Shown: piece by piece, positions 7,490-16,090 of the stretch | Position numbering within the stretch: position 1 is the stretch's first letter | How the letters are laid out: the number at the start of each line of letters is the position of its first letter | NCBI RefSeq assembly: GCF_023155275.1 | Contig: NZ_JALMUV010000003.1 | Span: 1-64,000 of the forward strand | Length of the DNA: 64,000 nt | Reading direction: 5' to 3' | DNA from: Streptomyces rhizoryzae | GTDB lineage: Bacteria > Actinomycetota > Actinomycetes > Streptomycetales > Streptomycetaceae | Translations under genes and position numbers: made by a program | Notes under the pieces: generated by a model | The model's input: the letters and a program-made list of their open reading frames with translations, nothing else | Told to the model about the DNA's origin: nothing | Databases searched by the model: none

Positions 7490-9013
7490 TCAGCAGGCCC
7501 CGAGGTCCTGCCAGACACCCCACTCGCCGGTGGTCCCGGGCTCCTCGCCGGTCGTCCACCACTTGGCCTTCCAGGTGTGCCCCTGGTGCGAGACCTGCTG
7601 GCCGGCGGTGTAGACCGTGCCCGCGGCCCACGGCGCGGCCGTGCACACGTGCCCGCTCCCGCCCGTGACCGTCAGGTCGTACCCCGTCGTGCGGGTGCCC
7701 GAGGGGCCCGTGCCGACGATGCTGAGGTGGTACGTACCGGAGGCGGTGGCCGCGGTCGTGGACAGGGTGAGCGTGGAGGTGCCGCCGGCCGTCACCGAGT
7801 CCGGGCTCAGCGAGGCGGTGACCCCGGCGGGGGCGCCGCCGACGGTGAGCCGGACGGTCTGCGCCGCACCGGAGGTGACCGCGGTCCGTACCGTCGTGGT
7901 GGCCCGGTCGCCCGCGGCCACCGTCCCGGCGGCGGGCGCCGCGGTGACCGAGAAGTCGTCGGACGGTGCGGTGCCGCCGCCGGTGAACGGCGCGAAGAGA
8001 TGGGTGAAGTCCCAGGTGTTCTGGGCGATCCCGGAGCAGCTGTCGGTGGACGGGCCGCCCGGGCAGCTGCCGTTGTCCCGCTGGAGGGCCCAGAACGACA
8101 GGGTGTTGATGCCCTTGGCGACCGCCCAGTCGTAGACCTGCCGGGCGTTGGCCAGGCTGAACGTCTCGGCCGGCCCGAAGTCGTCGATACCGGGCATCTC
8201 GATGATCCCGATCATGCCCCACAGCTGGGCCGGGGTCTTGTTCGGGTACAGCGGCGCGAGTTGGTCGTACAGGCCCTGGGCGGCGGTCTGGGTGTCCTTG
8301 GCCATGTCGTGGGTGGCGTTGTCGTAGTAGTCGAACGTCATGATGTTGGTGACGTCCACCCGGGCGCCGTTGCGCACCGCGCTGCGCAGCACGGCCAGTC
8401 CGCTGTCGGTCAGGCCCCGGGTCGTGGTGGGCAGGGTGTAGGAGATCTCGACGGTGCGCCCGTTGGCGGCCGCCCGGTCCTGGACGAGCTTGATGGCCTT
8501 GTTGCGCCGGTCGACGGCGGCGGAGTCGTCCAGTGAATCGGCCTCGATGTCCATGTCGAGCCGGGTCACGTCGTAGGTGGTGATCACCTTCTCGTACACC
8601 GCGGCGATCTGGTTGACGTCGGTGCAGCTGTCGGCGATCTCGGTGCCCGTGGTGTCGGCGGTGTACCCGCCGAATGACGGGATGACGTCACCGCCCCTGC
8701 CCTGGATGGTCGTGATGTCGCTGCCGAAGGAGGCGGGGGAGACGGGCGTGTCGGTGCTGCCGTTCCAATAGGCGGTGCACGAGCCCTTGGCGGCGGTCTG
8801 GAGGAACGCCATCGTCAGGTGCCCGGCACCGGACCGGGCGGACAGCGCGGCGGGGCTCTCGCCCGTCCAGGACTCGAAGTAGGGGGCGAACACGTGGCGG
8901 GGGAGCGGGGTCGCGGCCTGGGCGGCGCCGCCGCCCAGCGCGGTCAGGCCGAGGGCGGCCACGGTGGTGGCGGCCGCGGTGAGCAGGGTGCGTAACGAGC
9001 GCCTGCGTCTCAT
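7490..9013 (-). CDS. Secreted GH18 chitinase with C-terminal chitin-binding domain
   Basis: A 507-residue extracellular chitinase. A twin-arginine-like basic N-terminus (MRRRRSLRTLL) and hydrophobic stretch end at an AQA-A cleavage site near residue 33. The GH18 barrel follows, with the catalytic DxDxE as Asp153-Met-Asp155-Ile-Glu157. An Ig-like domain of about 90 residues comes next, and a CBM5/12-type module rich in Trp (TAPWAAGTVYTAGQ..., HTWKAKWWT) ends the protein. The ATG at 9013 is chosen because the signal peptide begins there. Two dre-like sites and a TTGACA lie upstream, so control by DasR and chitin-derived sugars is likely. Confidence 0.94.
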   Translation of the reverse strand: MRRRRSLRTLLTAAATTVAALGLTALGGGAAQAATPLPRHVFAPYFESWTGESPAALSARSGAGHLTMAFLQTAAKGSCTAYWNGSTDTPVSPASFGSDITTIQGRGGDVIPSFGGYTADTTGTEIADSCTDVNQIAAVYEKVITTYDVTRLDMDIEADSLDDSAAVDRRNKAIKLVQDRAAANGRTVEISYTLPTTTRGLTDSGLAVLRSAVRNGARVDVTNIMTFDYYDNATHDMAKDTQTAAQGLYDQLAPLYPNKTPAQLWGMIGIIEMPGIDDFGPAETFSLANARQVYDWAVAKGINTLSFWALQRDNGSCPGGPSTDSCSGIAQNTWDFTHLFAPFTGGGTAPSDDFSVTAAPAAGTVAAGDRATTTVRTAVTSGAAQTVRLTVGGAPAGVTASLSPDSVTAGGTSTLTLSTTAATASGTYHLSIVGTGPSGTRTTGYDLTVTGGSGHVCTAAPWAAGTVYTAGQQVSHQGHTWKAKWWTTGEEPGTTGEWGVWQDLGAC

Positions 9014-9089
9014 GTCTGTCCCGGTGTGAGGAGGAGGTGAGGAGGAGTGGACCGCCGATTCCCCTGGTACGCGGCGGTGTTGCCTCAAG

Positions 9090-9119
9090 GGGATAGCCCT
9101 GGGTGCAGGGGCATGTCAA
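9090..9119 (-). promoter_or_regulatory. Chitinase promoter
   Basis: On the minus strand TTGACA (bases 9119-9114) is separated by 18 bases from TATCCC (bases 9095-9090). It lies directly next to dre-like site A, about 80 bases upstream of the ATG. Confidence 0.55.
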
Positions 9120-9133
9120 TGGACTGGACCAAG
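9118..9133. promoter_or_regulatory. dre-like DasR operator A of the chitinase
   Basis: AATGGACTGGACCAAG is a dre-type site abutting the -35 of the chitinase promoter. With the next site it forms the tandem 12-base repeats known from streptomycete chitinase promoters. Confidence 0.6.
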
Positions 9134-9149
9134 ACAGGACTAGACCACT
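9134..9149. promoter_or_regulatory. dre-like DasR operator B of the chitinase
   Basis: ACAGGACTAGACCACT agrees at 14 of 16 positions with the DasR consensus ACTGGTCTAGACCACT. It immediately follows operator A. Confidence 0.7.
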
Positions 9150-9415
9150 TCGCGCGCGCCGCCGGGACGCCGCTGCCCAGTGCCCGCACGGCCGGGTGGA
9201 CCACCCGGTGGCCCGGGTACCGCCGTTCGGCGCCCGGCCCCGCGGGGTGGCCGCCGCCTCGCAGGTGCGCGGGGGGCCGGCAGCAGGAAGCGTGGAGGGG
9301 GTCTGCGCCGTACGGGGGCGCTCCTGGCTCGTCATGGGTATGACGCCTCCTGCCGAGAAGGGGAAGGGGGCGGGCGGCAGGAACGCGGCGACGTGCACCG
9401 CGAACGAACGGACCT

Positions 9416-9430
9416 GCTTGTCGGACAAGC
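9416..9430. promoter_or_regulatory. Palindrome GCTTGTC-G-GACAAGC, FadR/GntR-type operator candidate
   Basis: A perfect 7-base inverted repeat about one central base. Its core TTGTCGGACAA fits the FadR-subfamily GntR pattern TNGTNNNACNA. A second copy lies at 9691-9703, inside the start of the adenosine deaminase gene. Confidence 0.5.
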
Positions 9431-9671
9431 TCGCGTCGTTCGCACCGGTCTATCGGGCGCCCAATGACGTGCCCATGCTCCTTTACCGATCCGTTGATTC
9501 CACCTCCGGCCGCTCTCGTACGCCGGAAACGTCGCCCTTCGCCCGTGGTGTACGGGCGACATGCCCGCCGTGTGCCGACTGCGGGCCCGCCGTGTGGCGC
9601 CGTTGCGGCCGTCGCGGGCCGGGAGTCGTCCGGCGACTGGGATCCGGTCGCTTCCCTGTCGGGGGACGTGC

Positions 9672-9677
9672 CATACT
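9672..9677 (+). promoter_or_regulatory. -10 element of a leaderless adenosine deaminase transcript
   Basis: CATACT ends nine bases before the ATG at 9686, so transcription would begin at or next to the ATG. No ribosome-binding site is present (GGCTCC precedes the ATG), which fits leaderless translation. No good -35 is seen. Confidence 0.45.
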
Positions 9678-9685
9678 CCGGCTCC

Positions 9686-10921
9686 ATGACCTTGTCTGAC
9701 AAGCTTCCGCCGCACGCCGCCACGCCGCCCGCCACCTCGCACACCGCTCCGACTCCCGCCCCGGGGGCGGCGGTTGCGGGATCCGCTCGCCTGCTGGACC
9801 GCGAGCAGGTCCGCCGGGCGCCCAAGGTCCTGCTGCACGACCACCTCGACGGCGGACTCCGGCCGCAGACGATCATCGAGCTGGCCGAGGCGATCGGATA
9901 CCGGCAGCTGCCGGTCACCGAACCGGCCGCACTCGCCGAGTGGTTCCGCCGGGCCGCCGACTCCGGTTCGCTGGAGCGGTACCTGGAGACCTTCGCGCAC
10001 ACCTGCGCCGTGATGCAGACCGGCGAGGCGCTGTTCCGGATCGCCGCCGAGTGCGCCGAGGACCTGGCCGCCGACGGCGTCGTCTACGCCGAGGTCCGCT
10101 ACGCCCCCGAACAGCACCTGGCCGGCGGCCTGACCCTGGACGAGGTCGTGGAGACGGTCAACGCCGGCTTCCGGGAGGGCGAGCGCCGGGCCGCGGCCGC
10201 CGGCCGCCGGATCCGCGTGGGCACCCTGCTGTGCGCCATGCGCCACGCCGACCGCGCCCGCGAGATCGCCGAACTGGCCGTGGCCCACCGGGACCGCGGC
10301 GTGGCCGGCTTCGACATCGCCGGCGGCGAGATCGGCAACCCCGCCTCCCGGCACGCCGACGCCTTCGACTACCTGCGCAGCCAGGGCGCCCGGATCACCG
10401 TCCACGCCGGCGAGGCGGTGGGCGCGGAATCCATCCACCAGGCGGTCCTGCGCTGCGGCGCCCACCGCATCGGCCACGGCGTCCGCATCACCGACGACCT
10501 CACCATCGAGGCCGACGGCACCGTCCGCCTGGGCCGACTGGCCTCCTACGTCCGCGACATGCGCATCGCCCTGGAGGTCTGCCCCACCTCCAACCTCCAG
10601 ACCGGCGCCGCCACCAGCTACCCGGACCACCCCATCGACCTGCTGCGCCGACTGGGCTTCCGGGTCTGCCTCAACACCGACAACCGCCTGGTCAGCGGCA
10701 CCACCATGACCCAGGAGTTCCAGCACCTGGCCGACACCTTCGGCTACGGCGCCAACGAACTGGAAGCGCTCACCCTCAACGCCGCCAAGGCCGCCTTCCT
10801 CCCGTACGACCAGCGCACCGCGCTGATCAACGAGGTGATCCGCCCCGGCTACGCCCGGTTGCGCGCCGGGGAACTGAGCCGGGTGCCGGTACGCGGAGGG
10901 GGCGCCGCAGCGGCGGCGTGA
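9686..10921 (+). CDS. Adenosine deaminase
   Basis: A 411-residue cytoplasmic purine-salvage enzyme that converts adenosine to inosine. Zinc ligands are visible in LLHDHLDGG; the catalytic Glu segment [14 protein letters not shown] and the C-terminal Asp segment [11 protein letters not shown] follow in the family order. Residues 1-38 are a Pro/Ala-rich extension before the barrel. The ATG at 9686 is favoured because the -10-like CATACT lies just upstream and no earlier start has a ribosome-binding site. Streptomycetes usually hold more than one adenosine deaminase; this one stands alone. Confidence 0.93.
   Translation: MTLSDKLPPHAATPPATSHTAPTPAPGAAVAGSARLLDREQVRRAPKVLLHDHLDGGLRPQTIIELAEAIGYRQLPVTEPAALAEWFRRAADSGSLERYLETFAHTCAVMQTGEALFRIAAECAEDLAADGVVYAEVRYAPEQHLAGGLTLDEVVETVNAGFREGERRAAAAGRRIRVGTLLCAMRHADRAREIAELAVAHRDRGVAGFDIAGGEIGNPASRHADAFDYLRSQGARITVHAGEAVGAESIHQAVLRCGAHRIGHGVRITDDLTIEADGTVRLGRLASYVRDMRIALEVCPTSNLQTGAATSYPDHPIDLLRRLGFRVCLNTDNRLVSGTTMTQEFQHLADTFGYGANELEALTLNAAKAAFLPYDQRTALINEVIRPGYARLRAGELSRVPVRGGGAAAAA
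9691..9703. promoter_or_regulatory. Second FadR/GntR-type palindrome, inside codons 2-6 of adenosine deaminase
   Basis: CTTGTC-T-GACAAG repeats the arms of the 9416-9430 palindrome about 270 bases downstream. On a leaderless transcript it would occupy +6 to +18, so a bound repressor would block elongation. Confidence 0.5.
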
Positions 10922-10952
10922 CCCTCCCGTACGACGGACGGCACCCGTCACA

Positions 10953-10979
10953 GGGGCCGGGACCGGGCGTGCCGGCCCC
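10953..10979. terminator. Bidirectional hairpin between convergent genes
   Basis: GGGGCCGG (10953-10960) pairs perfectly with CCGGCCCC (10972-10979) around an 11-base loop, between the stops of adenosine deaminase and the reductase. No U-tract, as usual in streptomycetes. Confidence 0.5.
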
Positions 10980-11013
10980 GGCCCCGCCCGGCGCCGCGGC
11001 CCGCGTCCCGGCC

Positions 11014-11658
11014 TCAGCCGCCCGCGGCGTACTCCAGCGGCGGCGCGATGGCCTGGGCGTCCGCGCCCTCACCGACCCACAGGCCGATCAGCAGCGCGGC
11101 GGTGGCCTCCAGCAGGGCGGCCCGGTCGAGACCGCCGGCGGCGAGCGGCTCGCAGCCCAGGTCCCGCACCAGGCGGCGCACGGTCGCCAGCGCCGGTGCG
11201 TGGTCGCCGCAGAGCGGGACCGCCAGCGGGCGGCCGCCGAAGACGGGCGGCGAGTGGCGCCAGACACTCTCGTGGCAGAGGTTGAACGCCTTGACCACCC
11301 GGGCCCCTGGCGCGGCGGCGGCCAGGCGCTCGGCGGCCGAGGGCCCGCCCCGGGTCTCCAGCACGAAACCGGGGCCCACCGGATTGGTGCAGTCGATCAG
11401 CGTCCGGTCCGCGAGCGCCCCGGCGAGCCCCGCCGCCACGGTGGCCGCGGCCCCGTACGGCACGGCCAGCAGCACCGCGTCCGTGCCGTGTCCGACGGCG
11501 TCCCGCGGCCCGCCCGCCCGGGCGCCGATCCGTTCGGCGAGCGCGGCCGCGCGGTCCGCGTCCCGGCCGCCGACCAGGACGTCATGGCCGGCCCGCGCCC
11601 ACTGGCCGCCCAGGGCGTCCGCCATGTTCCCGGTGCCGACGATCCCGATCCTCATCAT
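11014..11658 (-). CDS. NADPH-dependent F420 reductase-family oxidoreductase
   Basis: A 214-residue Rossmann protein of the coenzyme-F420-dependent NADP oxidoreductase fold. The dinucleotide motif GIVGTGNMADALG begins at residue 5, followed by VLVGGRD at the end of strand 2, where NADP-binding proteins carry basic residues. CTNPVG and VVKAFN are family landmarks. The first of two adjacent ATGs (11658) is used because GGGAG lies eight bases upstream. It is divergent from an HxlR regulator across 109 bases, a common pairing for redox enzymes and their regulators. The true cofactor (F420 or NADP only) cannot be told from sequence. Confidence 0.82.
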   Translation of the reverse strand: MMRIGIVGTGNMADALGGQWARAGHDVLVGGRDADRAAALAERIGARAGGPRDAVGHGTDAVLLAVPYGAAATVAAGLAGALADRTLIDCTNPVGPGFVLETRGGPSAAERLAAAAPGARVVKAFNLCHESVWRHSPPVFGGRPLAVPLCGDHAPALATVRRLVRDLGCEPLAAGGLDRAALLEATAALLIGLWVGEGADAQAIAPPLEYAAGG

Positions 11659-11767
11659 CCCCACGCTCCCTGTTCCCGTACGGCGCCGCCGCTGCCGTTG
11701 CCGCTGCCGCCGCTGTGTCGGTGATACGGCCACGACATTAGGGAGCCGTTCGGGCACCATTCGGTAC

Positions 11768-12139
11768 GTGACCGCTGACCAGAGCTTTCTCGCCGACTGC
11801 CGGGCCCGGCTCGCCTTCGACCTGCTGGCCAACACCTGGAACGCCGTGGTGATCTGGGCGCTCCGCGACGGTGCGGCCCGCCCCGGGCACCTGCGCGCCC
11901 GCATCGGCGGCATCAGCCCCAAGGTGCTCACCGAGACACTGCGCCGACTGGAGTTCAACGGCCTGGTGGCGCGCCGCGCCCGCACCGGGGCGCCGCCGCG
12001 CGTCGACTACGAACTCACCGCCCTGGGACGGACGTTGCTGCCGCCCATCGAGGCGTGCGGTGCCTGGGCCTTCGCCCACGGCGAGGAGGTGCTGGCGGCC
12101 CAGGAGCAGAGCGAACAGCGGGCGGCCGGCGGGCGCTGA
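11768..12139 (+). CDS. HxlR-family winged-helix regulator
   Basis: A 123-residue DNA-binding protein. The HxlR pattern is visible as LANTWNAVVIWALRDG, then ISPKVLTETLRRLEFNGLV (recognition helix and wing) and DYELTALGRTLLP. The Cys present near the start (LADCRARL) matches the position of the redox-sensing Cys in thiol-responsive HxlR proteins. It starts at a GTG with no clear ribosome-binding site. Divergence from the reductase gene suggests that it controls that gene and itself. Confidence 0.85.
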   Translation: MTADQSFLADCRARLAFDLLANTWNAVVIWALRDGAARPGHLRARIGGISPKVLTETLRRLEFNGLVARRARTGAPPRVDYELTALGRTLLPPIEACGAWAFAHGEEVLAAQEQSEQRAAGGR

Positions 12140-12155
12140 CCGCCGGTGGGGGAGG

Positions 12156-12189
12156 GGCGCACGCCACCGCACGGGCGGCGGCGTGCGCC
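12156..12189. terminator. Perfect 10-bp hairpin between convergent genes
   Basis: GGCGCACGCC (12156-12165) pairs with GGCGTGCGCC (12180-12189) over a 14-base loop, between the HxlR stop and the stop of the lectin gene. Confidence 0.65.
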
Positions 12190-12204
12190 GTCGCGGTGCG
12201 GCCG

Positions 12205-13281
12205 TCAGCTCCCGCAGGTGGTGAAGGTGGGGCTGGTCTCGGCCACGTAGATGCTGGCGTGGCCGGCGTTGTCGTTGCGCAGCGGGACCGTGATGGTGTC
12301 GTTGGCGGTCCACGGGAAGCCGTTGACGTCGAAGGTCCACTTGCCGGTGACCTTGGTGGCCAGCTCGGACAGCGACACCCAGCCGTAGTTCGCGGGCGGG
12401 ACCTCGAACTCCAGGCTGCTGCCCAGTTCCTGGGTGAGGTTGTACGTGACCTCGCCCTTGATGGAGTTGGAGACCGACGCGGCGATCGGGGACGCCTCGC
12501 CGGAGCCGATGGTGGTCTGGAACTCGAACCCGAGCGCGGTGGTCCACCCGGTGGTGGTCTTCAGGGAGAAGGTCCACGGCACCGGCTTCTGGGTGCCGTT
12601 GTACCAGACCGGCGAGATGCACTGCTTGGGCAGCGGGGCGGCCGGGGTCTGGCTCTCGGCGGTCCAGGAGCAGGCACCCGCGTTGGTGGTGCAGACACCG
12701 GCGGCGTAGGCGACCGCGAGCTGGAACGCCTGCGGCTGGGCGGCGGCGGGCACGGTCCACTGCTGCGGCTTGGTGTTGTTGCAGCCGTAGCTGCCGGTCC
12801 AGGCGTCGTTGTAGGTGGCGCCGAGCAGCACGTCCAGGCAGTTCTTGTCGTCGGCGTGCCGGATCATGAAGGTGTTGGGCGCGCCGGTGGGCTGGAAGTA
12901 CCACTTCTCCCCGCCGCGGCCGTCGCACGGCTGGAGGCGGTTGGGGACGCCGGCGTCCAGGCACTTGCCGTTGGCGTCGTTGACGACGGCGAACGACGAG
13001 TCGCGCGGGTTCACGTTCAGGTGCCAGGTGGTGTGGTAGCCCGGCGCGTTGGTGACGATGATGGTCCCGTCACCGGAGTTGCCGTTCTGGACGTCCAGGG
13101 CCCGGCCGTTGTTGACGTTGGTGAAGGTCAGGCCGGTGACGGAGCCGCCGCCGGACGGGGCGGCCGCGGCCGGTGCGGCGGCGGCCACGGAGAACACGGC
13201 GGAGAGTAAGAGCGCCGCGGTGACCGCGGCGAACGTCGTCAGCCGCGCGAGCACCTGTCTCGCAATGCCGGTGTCAGACAC
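12205..13281 (-). CDS. Secreted ricin-type lectin fused to an aerolysin-like domain (inferred)
   Basis: A 358-residue exported protein. The GTG at 13281 has AAAGGGA eight bases upstream and begins a signal peptide (hydrophobic run, cleavage near AAAAP at about residue 42). Residues about 45-180 form a ricin-B beta-trefoil with repeats such as GKCLDAG, NCLDVLLG and QQWTVP. The remaining 150 residues have long alternating Ser/Thr-rich beta strands (TTTGWTTALGFEFQTTIG, FEVPPANYGWVSL) like the stem and membrane-proximal domain of ETX/MTX2/aerolysin pore formers. The lectin call is firm; the pore-former call is inference from pattern. Confidence 0.8.
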   Translation of the reverse strand: MSDTGIARQVLARLTTFAAVTAALLLSAVFSVAAAAPAAAAPSGGGSVTGLTFTNVNNGRALDVQNGNSGDGTIIVTNAPGYHTTWHLNVNPRDSSFAVVNDANGKCLDAGVPNRLQPCDGRGGEKWYFQPTGAPNTFMIRHADDKNCLDVLLGATYNDAWTGSYGCNNTKPQQWTVPAAAQPQAFQLAVAYAAGVCTTNAGACSWTAESQTPAAPLPKQCISPVWYNGTQKPVPWTFSLKTTTGWTTALGFEFQTTIGSGEASPIAASVSNSIKGEVTYNLTQELGSSLEFEVPPANYGWVSLSELATKVTGKWTFDVNGFPWTANDTITVPLRNDNAGHASIYVAETSPTFTTCGS

Positions 13282-13434
13282 GGGAAGTGTCCCTTTCTGG
13301 GAGTGGTCGGTCGATCGCACAGGTATGGCGATCCCGTGCAACTTAGGGGGAACCGGTGAAGCGGGCAATGGCCCGTGGGTGGTCGCGCCTGTGAACTGGG
13401 TCTCGGGCGGCGGCCGGCGGTGTGTCATGGACCC

Positions 13435-14046
13435 ATGACCGTCCCCCTGTCCTCACGCGCGGCCGGCGAACTGGTCGCCGCGCGCGCCCGCGCCGCCCCG
13501 CACGGCCGCCCCGCCCTGGTCGCACTGGAGGGCCCGGCCGGTGCCGGGAAGACCACCCTGGCCGCCCAACGGGCGGACGCTTCCGGCCCGTTGGGCCCGG
13601 CGGCGGTGGTGCACGGAGACGGCTTCCTCCGCCCCCTGCCCTGGCCGGACCGCCTGGCCATGACGCCGCACCAGGGCTATCTGCGGCTCTTCGCCTGGCA
13701 GCGCCTGCGCGACCAGGTGCTCGTCCCGCTCCGCGCCGGACGCGCTGCGCGCTACGAGCGGTACGACCCGGCGGTCAACGGCCTGCGGCCGGACCGGCCC
13801 GGACGCGTCGCCCCGGCCGGCACGGTCATCGTGGCAGGCGTCCTCACCGCCCGCCCGGAACTTGCCGCCTGCTACGACGTGATCGTCTTCGTCGACACAC
13901 CCGGCGAGGTGTGCCTGCGCCGCCTGCACGCCCGCGGCACCGACGCCCGGCGACTGGCCTGGATCAGGACCTGGCAGGCCGTGGAGCGGCACTGCTTCGC
14001 CGCGACCGCGGCACGCGAGCGGGCCCACGTCACCGTGACGAGGTGA
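13435..14046 (+). CDS. Uridine-kinase-like P-loop nucleoside/nucleotide kinase
   Basis: A 203-residue soluble P-loop protein. The Walker A motif LEGPAGAGKTTLA lies near residue 31-43 and a Walker-B-like strand VIVFVDTP occurs later. The middle HGDGFLRPLPWPDR resembles the substrate segment of uridine-kinase-family proteins of actinomycetes. Arg residues near the C-terminus (RRLHARGTD) may form the lid. The substrate may be uridine, another nucleoside or a vitamin; this cannot be decided. It is divergent from the lectin gene and convergent with the phosphotriesterase remnant. Confidence 0.75.
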   Translation: MTVPLSSRAAGELVAARARAAPHGRPALVALEGPAGAGKTTLAAQRADASGPLGPAAVVHGDGFLRPLPWPDRLAMTPHQGYLRLFAWQRLRDQVLVPLRAGRAARYERYDPAVNGLRPDRPGRVAPAGTVIVAGVLTARPELAACYDVIVFVDTPGEVCLRRLHARGTDARRLAWIRTWQAVERHCFAATAARERAHVTVTR

Positions 14047-14692
14047 CGGCTCACCCAGGAGCCCGCTCCCGTACCCGTCAGGAAGCGCAGCGGGTTGCGC
14101 CCGGTCATGCGGTCCAGGAGGCCGTCGGGGACGCCGGCGGCCCGGAGCCGGGGCAGGACGGTGCGGAAGAGGTGGCCGTAGCCCGTCCCGCCGCGGCAGG
14201 ACAGATGGCTGTGGCGCGACACGTCGCAGGAGAGCAGGATCCGGTCGGCGTGCCCGGCCTCCAGCAGGGCGAGGAGCAGCCGCAGCCGGGTCCCGTCGTC
14301 CTGGTAGCCGTGCTTGCCGAAGGTGTCGAAGGAGAGGTAGGAGCCTTCGGCCGCCAGGCGGTGTCGCCCGTGCGCACCTCCGCGGGATGGAACGCCTCGT
14401 GGTACCAGCCGGTACCGGCCACCACGGCCACCCCGCAGGCAGCCGCGATCCCGGCGACCGCGGCCACGTCGCGCCCCATCCCGCGGCAGGTCTGCTCGAC
14501 GACCGGCGACAGGCCGAACTCCCGGCGCAGCGAGGCGAGTTCGGCGGCCACCGCGGCGGCGTGCCGGGCGTCCAGAAAGGCGTCCGGGGCGCCCGGGCGG
14601 CGCAGGTCCGGCCGCAGGTGCTCGTGCGCCGGCACCGGCCCGGCCGGCGCCCCCGCACCGACCGGGCCCGCTACCGTCCGGATCGTCGCCAC
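14047..14692 (-). pseudogene. Phosphotriesterase-family metal hydrolase, disrupted
   Basis: The N-terminal part (MATIRTVAGPVGAGA..., metal-binding PAHEHL, later GTGWYHEAFHPAEVRTGD) is in one frame from 14692 to about 14360. The C-terminal part (EGSYLSFDTFGKHGYQDD, RILLSCDVSRHSHL, GGTGYGHLF, NPLRFLTG) is in another frame from about 14355. Family members have roughly 100 residues between these segments, including the carboxylated lysine and central histidines; these are absent. The gene therefore has an internal deletion plus frame change and cannot make an active enzyme. Past FLTG the frame runs antisense into the kinase gene; the exact 3' end is uncertain. Confidence 0.8.
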
Positions 14693-14859
14693 CCCGCCTC
14701 CCTAGGGGGCGTCCTAGCACGGCGGCCGCCCGAACGGCAGGGGGTACGGCCCGGACGACCCGGCGCGCGCGACGGGGGCACCCGGGCTCTACTGGGAGGG
14801 ATGCACGGACCACCCGGGACCCACCTGGGACGACGACCTCGTCATATGTGGAGGCACCC

Positions 14860-16074
14860 GTGGAACTGGCCTTCCTGAACACGGTGTACGCAAGCGGGGG
14901 ACCCTACGCCTGTGCCTGTCTCGACACGTCGGGTGATGCCGGCCCGTCGCGGGGGCCGGGAACGCCCGGCACGTCCGGCGCGGCCCCGGATCCCGGCCGT
15001 GCGGGCACGCCGCGCAGCCGGCACCTCTGCGCGGCGCTCGCCGCCCAGGGGGCCGACGCGGCCACCGTGGAGGCGGTCCGCGCGGCAGCGGACGGTGAGC
15101 GGGAGGTCGCCGGGCGGCACGGGCGGATGATCGTCGCCAGCCGCGGGCGGGTGCTGCTGGCCGAGGAACTGCCCGAACCGCCGGCCCGCGACGAGGCCGC
15201 GGTCACCGGGCTGCCCGACCTGCTGCCGCTGGCGGTGCAGTACGCGCCGGGCATCCGCTACGTCGCCGCCGGCGTGTACGGCACGCCCGGCCCGCGGGGC
15301 GGGCCCCCGGACGTGGTGGAGGTGGTGTTCCAGGCCGGGACCTGGCCGAGCAGTGCCGTCGCGCCGGGCGCCTGCTACCGCATGCGCAGCCCCGCCGCGG
15401 GCCGCCGGCTGAACGGGGCCGGGCCGCTCGCCGACGGCATCGCCGGACTGGCCCGCGGCAGCGGCGCCGAGGCGATCGTGCTGGGCGGGATCGACTGGGC
15501 CCGCGACGCGCTCGCCGACCAGCTGGCCGCACGCTGGCGCAAGCGCCTCGTCATCGGCGGCGACACCCCCGCCCCCGGCGGCGACGGGAGCCGGCCGGAC
15601 CCGCAGGGCACGCCCCTGCCCCCGCCCGGCCGGGCGCTGATGGAACCGGAGCTGGCCGAGGTCTTCCGGGACGGGCTGCGCACCGCCGACGCGGCGCGCC
15701 TGGAGCTGTTCCAGGCCCGCCGCCCCAGCCGGCACGGCGCCGTCGAGGGGGTGGCCGACGTGGTGGCCGCCCTCCAGCGGTCCCAGGTCGCGACCCTGCT
15801 GCTCAACGTCCCGCTCCGCTTCCCGGCGCGCCGGCACGTCAGTGCCTGGGTGACCGCGCAGGGGCTCCCGGAGGCGGCGCCGGCCCCTTACGGCCTGCTC
15901 GGCTTCCGCGAGGGGCCGGTGGGGGCCGCGGTGCTCCGGGCCGCGGTGTGCACCGGCGCGGAACTGGTCGTCGTCCCGCGGCACCACCTGGCCCTGTCGG
16001 ACGGCCTGGGAGCCCTGCTGCGCTACGCCGGGCCGGAGCGCACCCCGCACTTCTCCCGCCCCGCCCGCCGCTGA
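14860..16074 (+). CDS. Bacterial eRF1-family protein (baeRF, Rv2629-like)
   Basis: A 404-residue soluble protein of the Rv2629/baeRF2 type, distantly related to archaeo-eukaryotic release factor 1 and Vms1-type peptidyl-tRNA hydrolases. Supporting segments are the opening ELAFLNTVYASGGPYACACL, the central strand-rich core around GGIDWARDALADQLA and the C-terminal L7Ae-like domain with AELVVVPRHHLALSDG. The GTG at 14860 is preferred over GTG 14848 because GGAGG lies five bases upstream. In mycobacteria Rv2629 belongs to the DosR regulon; here the gene opens a region rich in such families. A role in ribosome rescue or hibernation is inference. Confidence 0.75.
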   Translation: MELAFLNTVYASGGPYACACLDTSGDAGPSRGPGTPGTSGAAPDPGRAGTPRSRHLCAALAAQGADAATVEAVRAAADGEREVAGRHGRMIVASRGRVLLAEELPEPPARDEAAVTGLPDLLPLAVQYAPGIRYVAAGVYGTPGPRGGPPDVVEVVFQAGTWPSSAVAPGACYRMRSPAAGRRLNGAGPLADGIAGLARGSGAEAIVLGGIDWARDALADQLAARWRKRLVIGGDTPAPGGDGSRPDPQGTPLPPPGRALMEPELAEVFRDGLRTADAARLELFQARRPSRHGAVEGVADVVAALQRSQVATLLLNVPLRFPARRHVSAWVTAQGLPEAAPAPYGLLGFREGPVGAAVLRAAVCTGAELVVVPRHHLALSDGLGALLRYAGPERTPHFSRPARR

Positions 16075-16090
16075 GCGGCGGGCCGCTCGC

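Larger units (their letters stand above)
9150..9685. other. Gap upstream of adenosine deaminase
   Basis: About 535 bases without a convincing gene. Open frames here are Arg/Pro-rich shadows. The gap contains the palindrome at 9416-9430 and the -10-like CATACT at 9672-9677; otherwise I see nothing definite. Confidence 0.5.

Noticed and set aside
9160..9428. Minus-strand frame starting at TTG 9428 within the palindrome
   Set aside because: Pro/Arg-rich, no family resemblance, no ribosome-binding site, and it runs into the chitinase control region.
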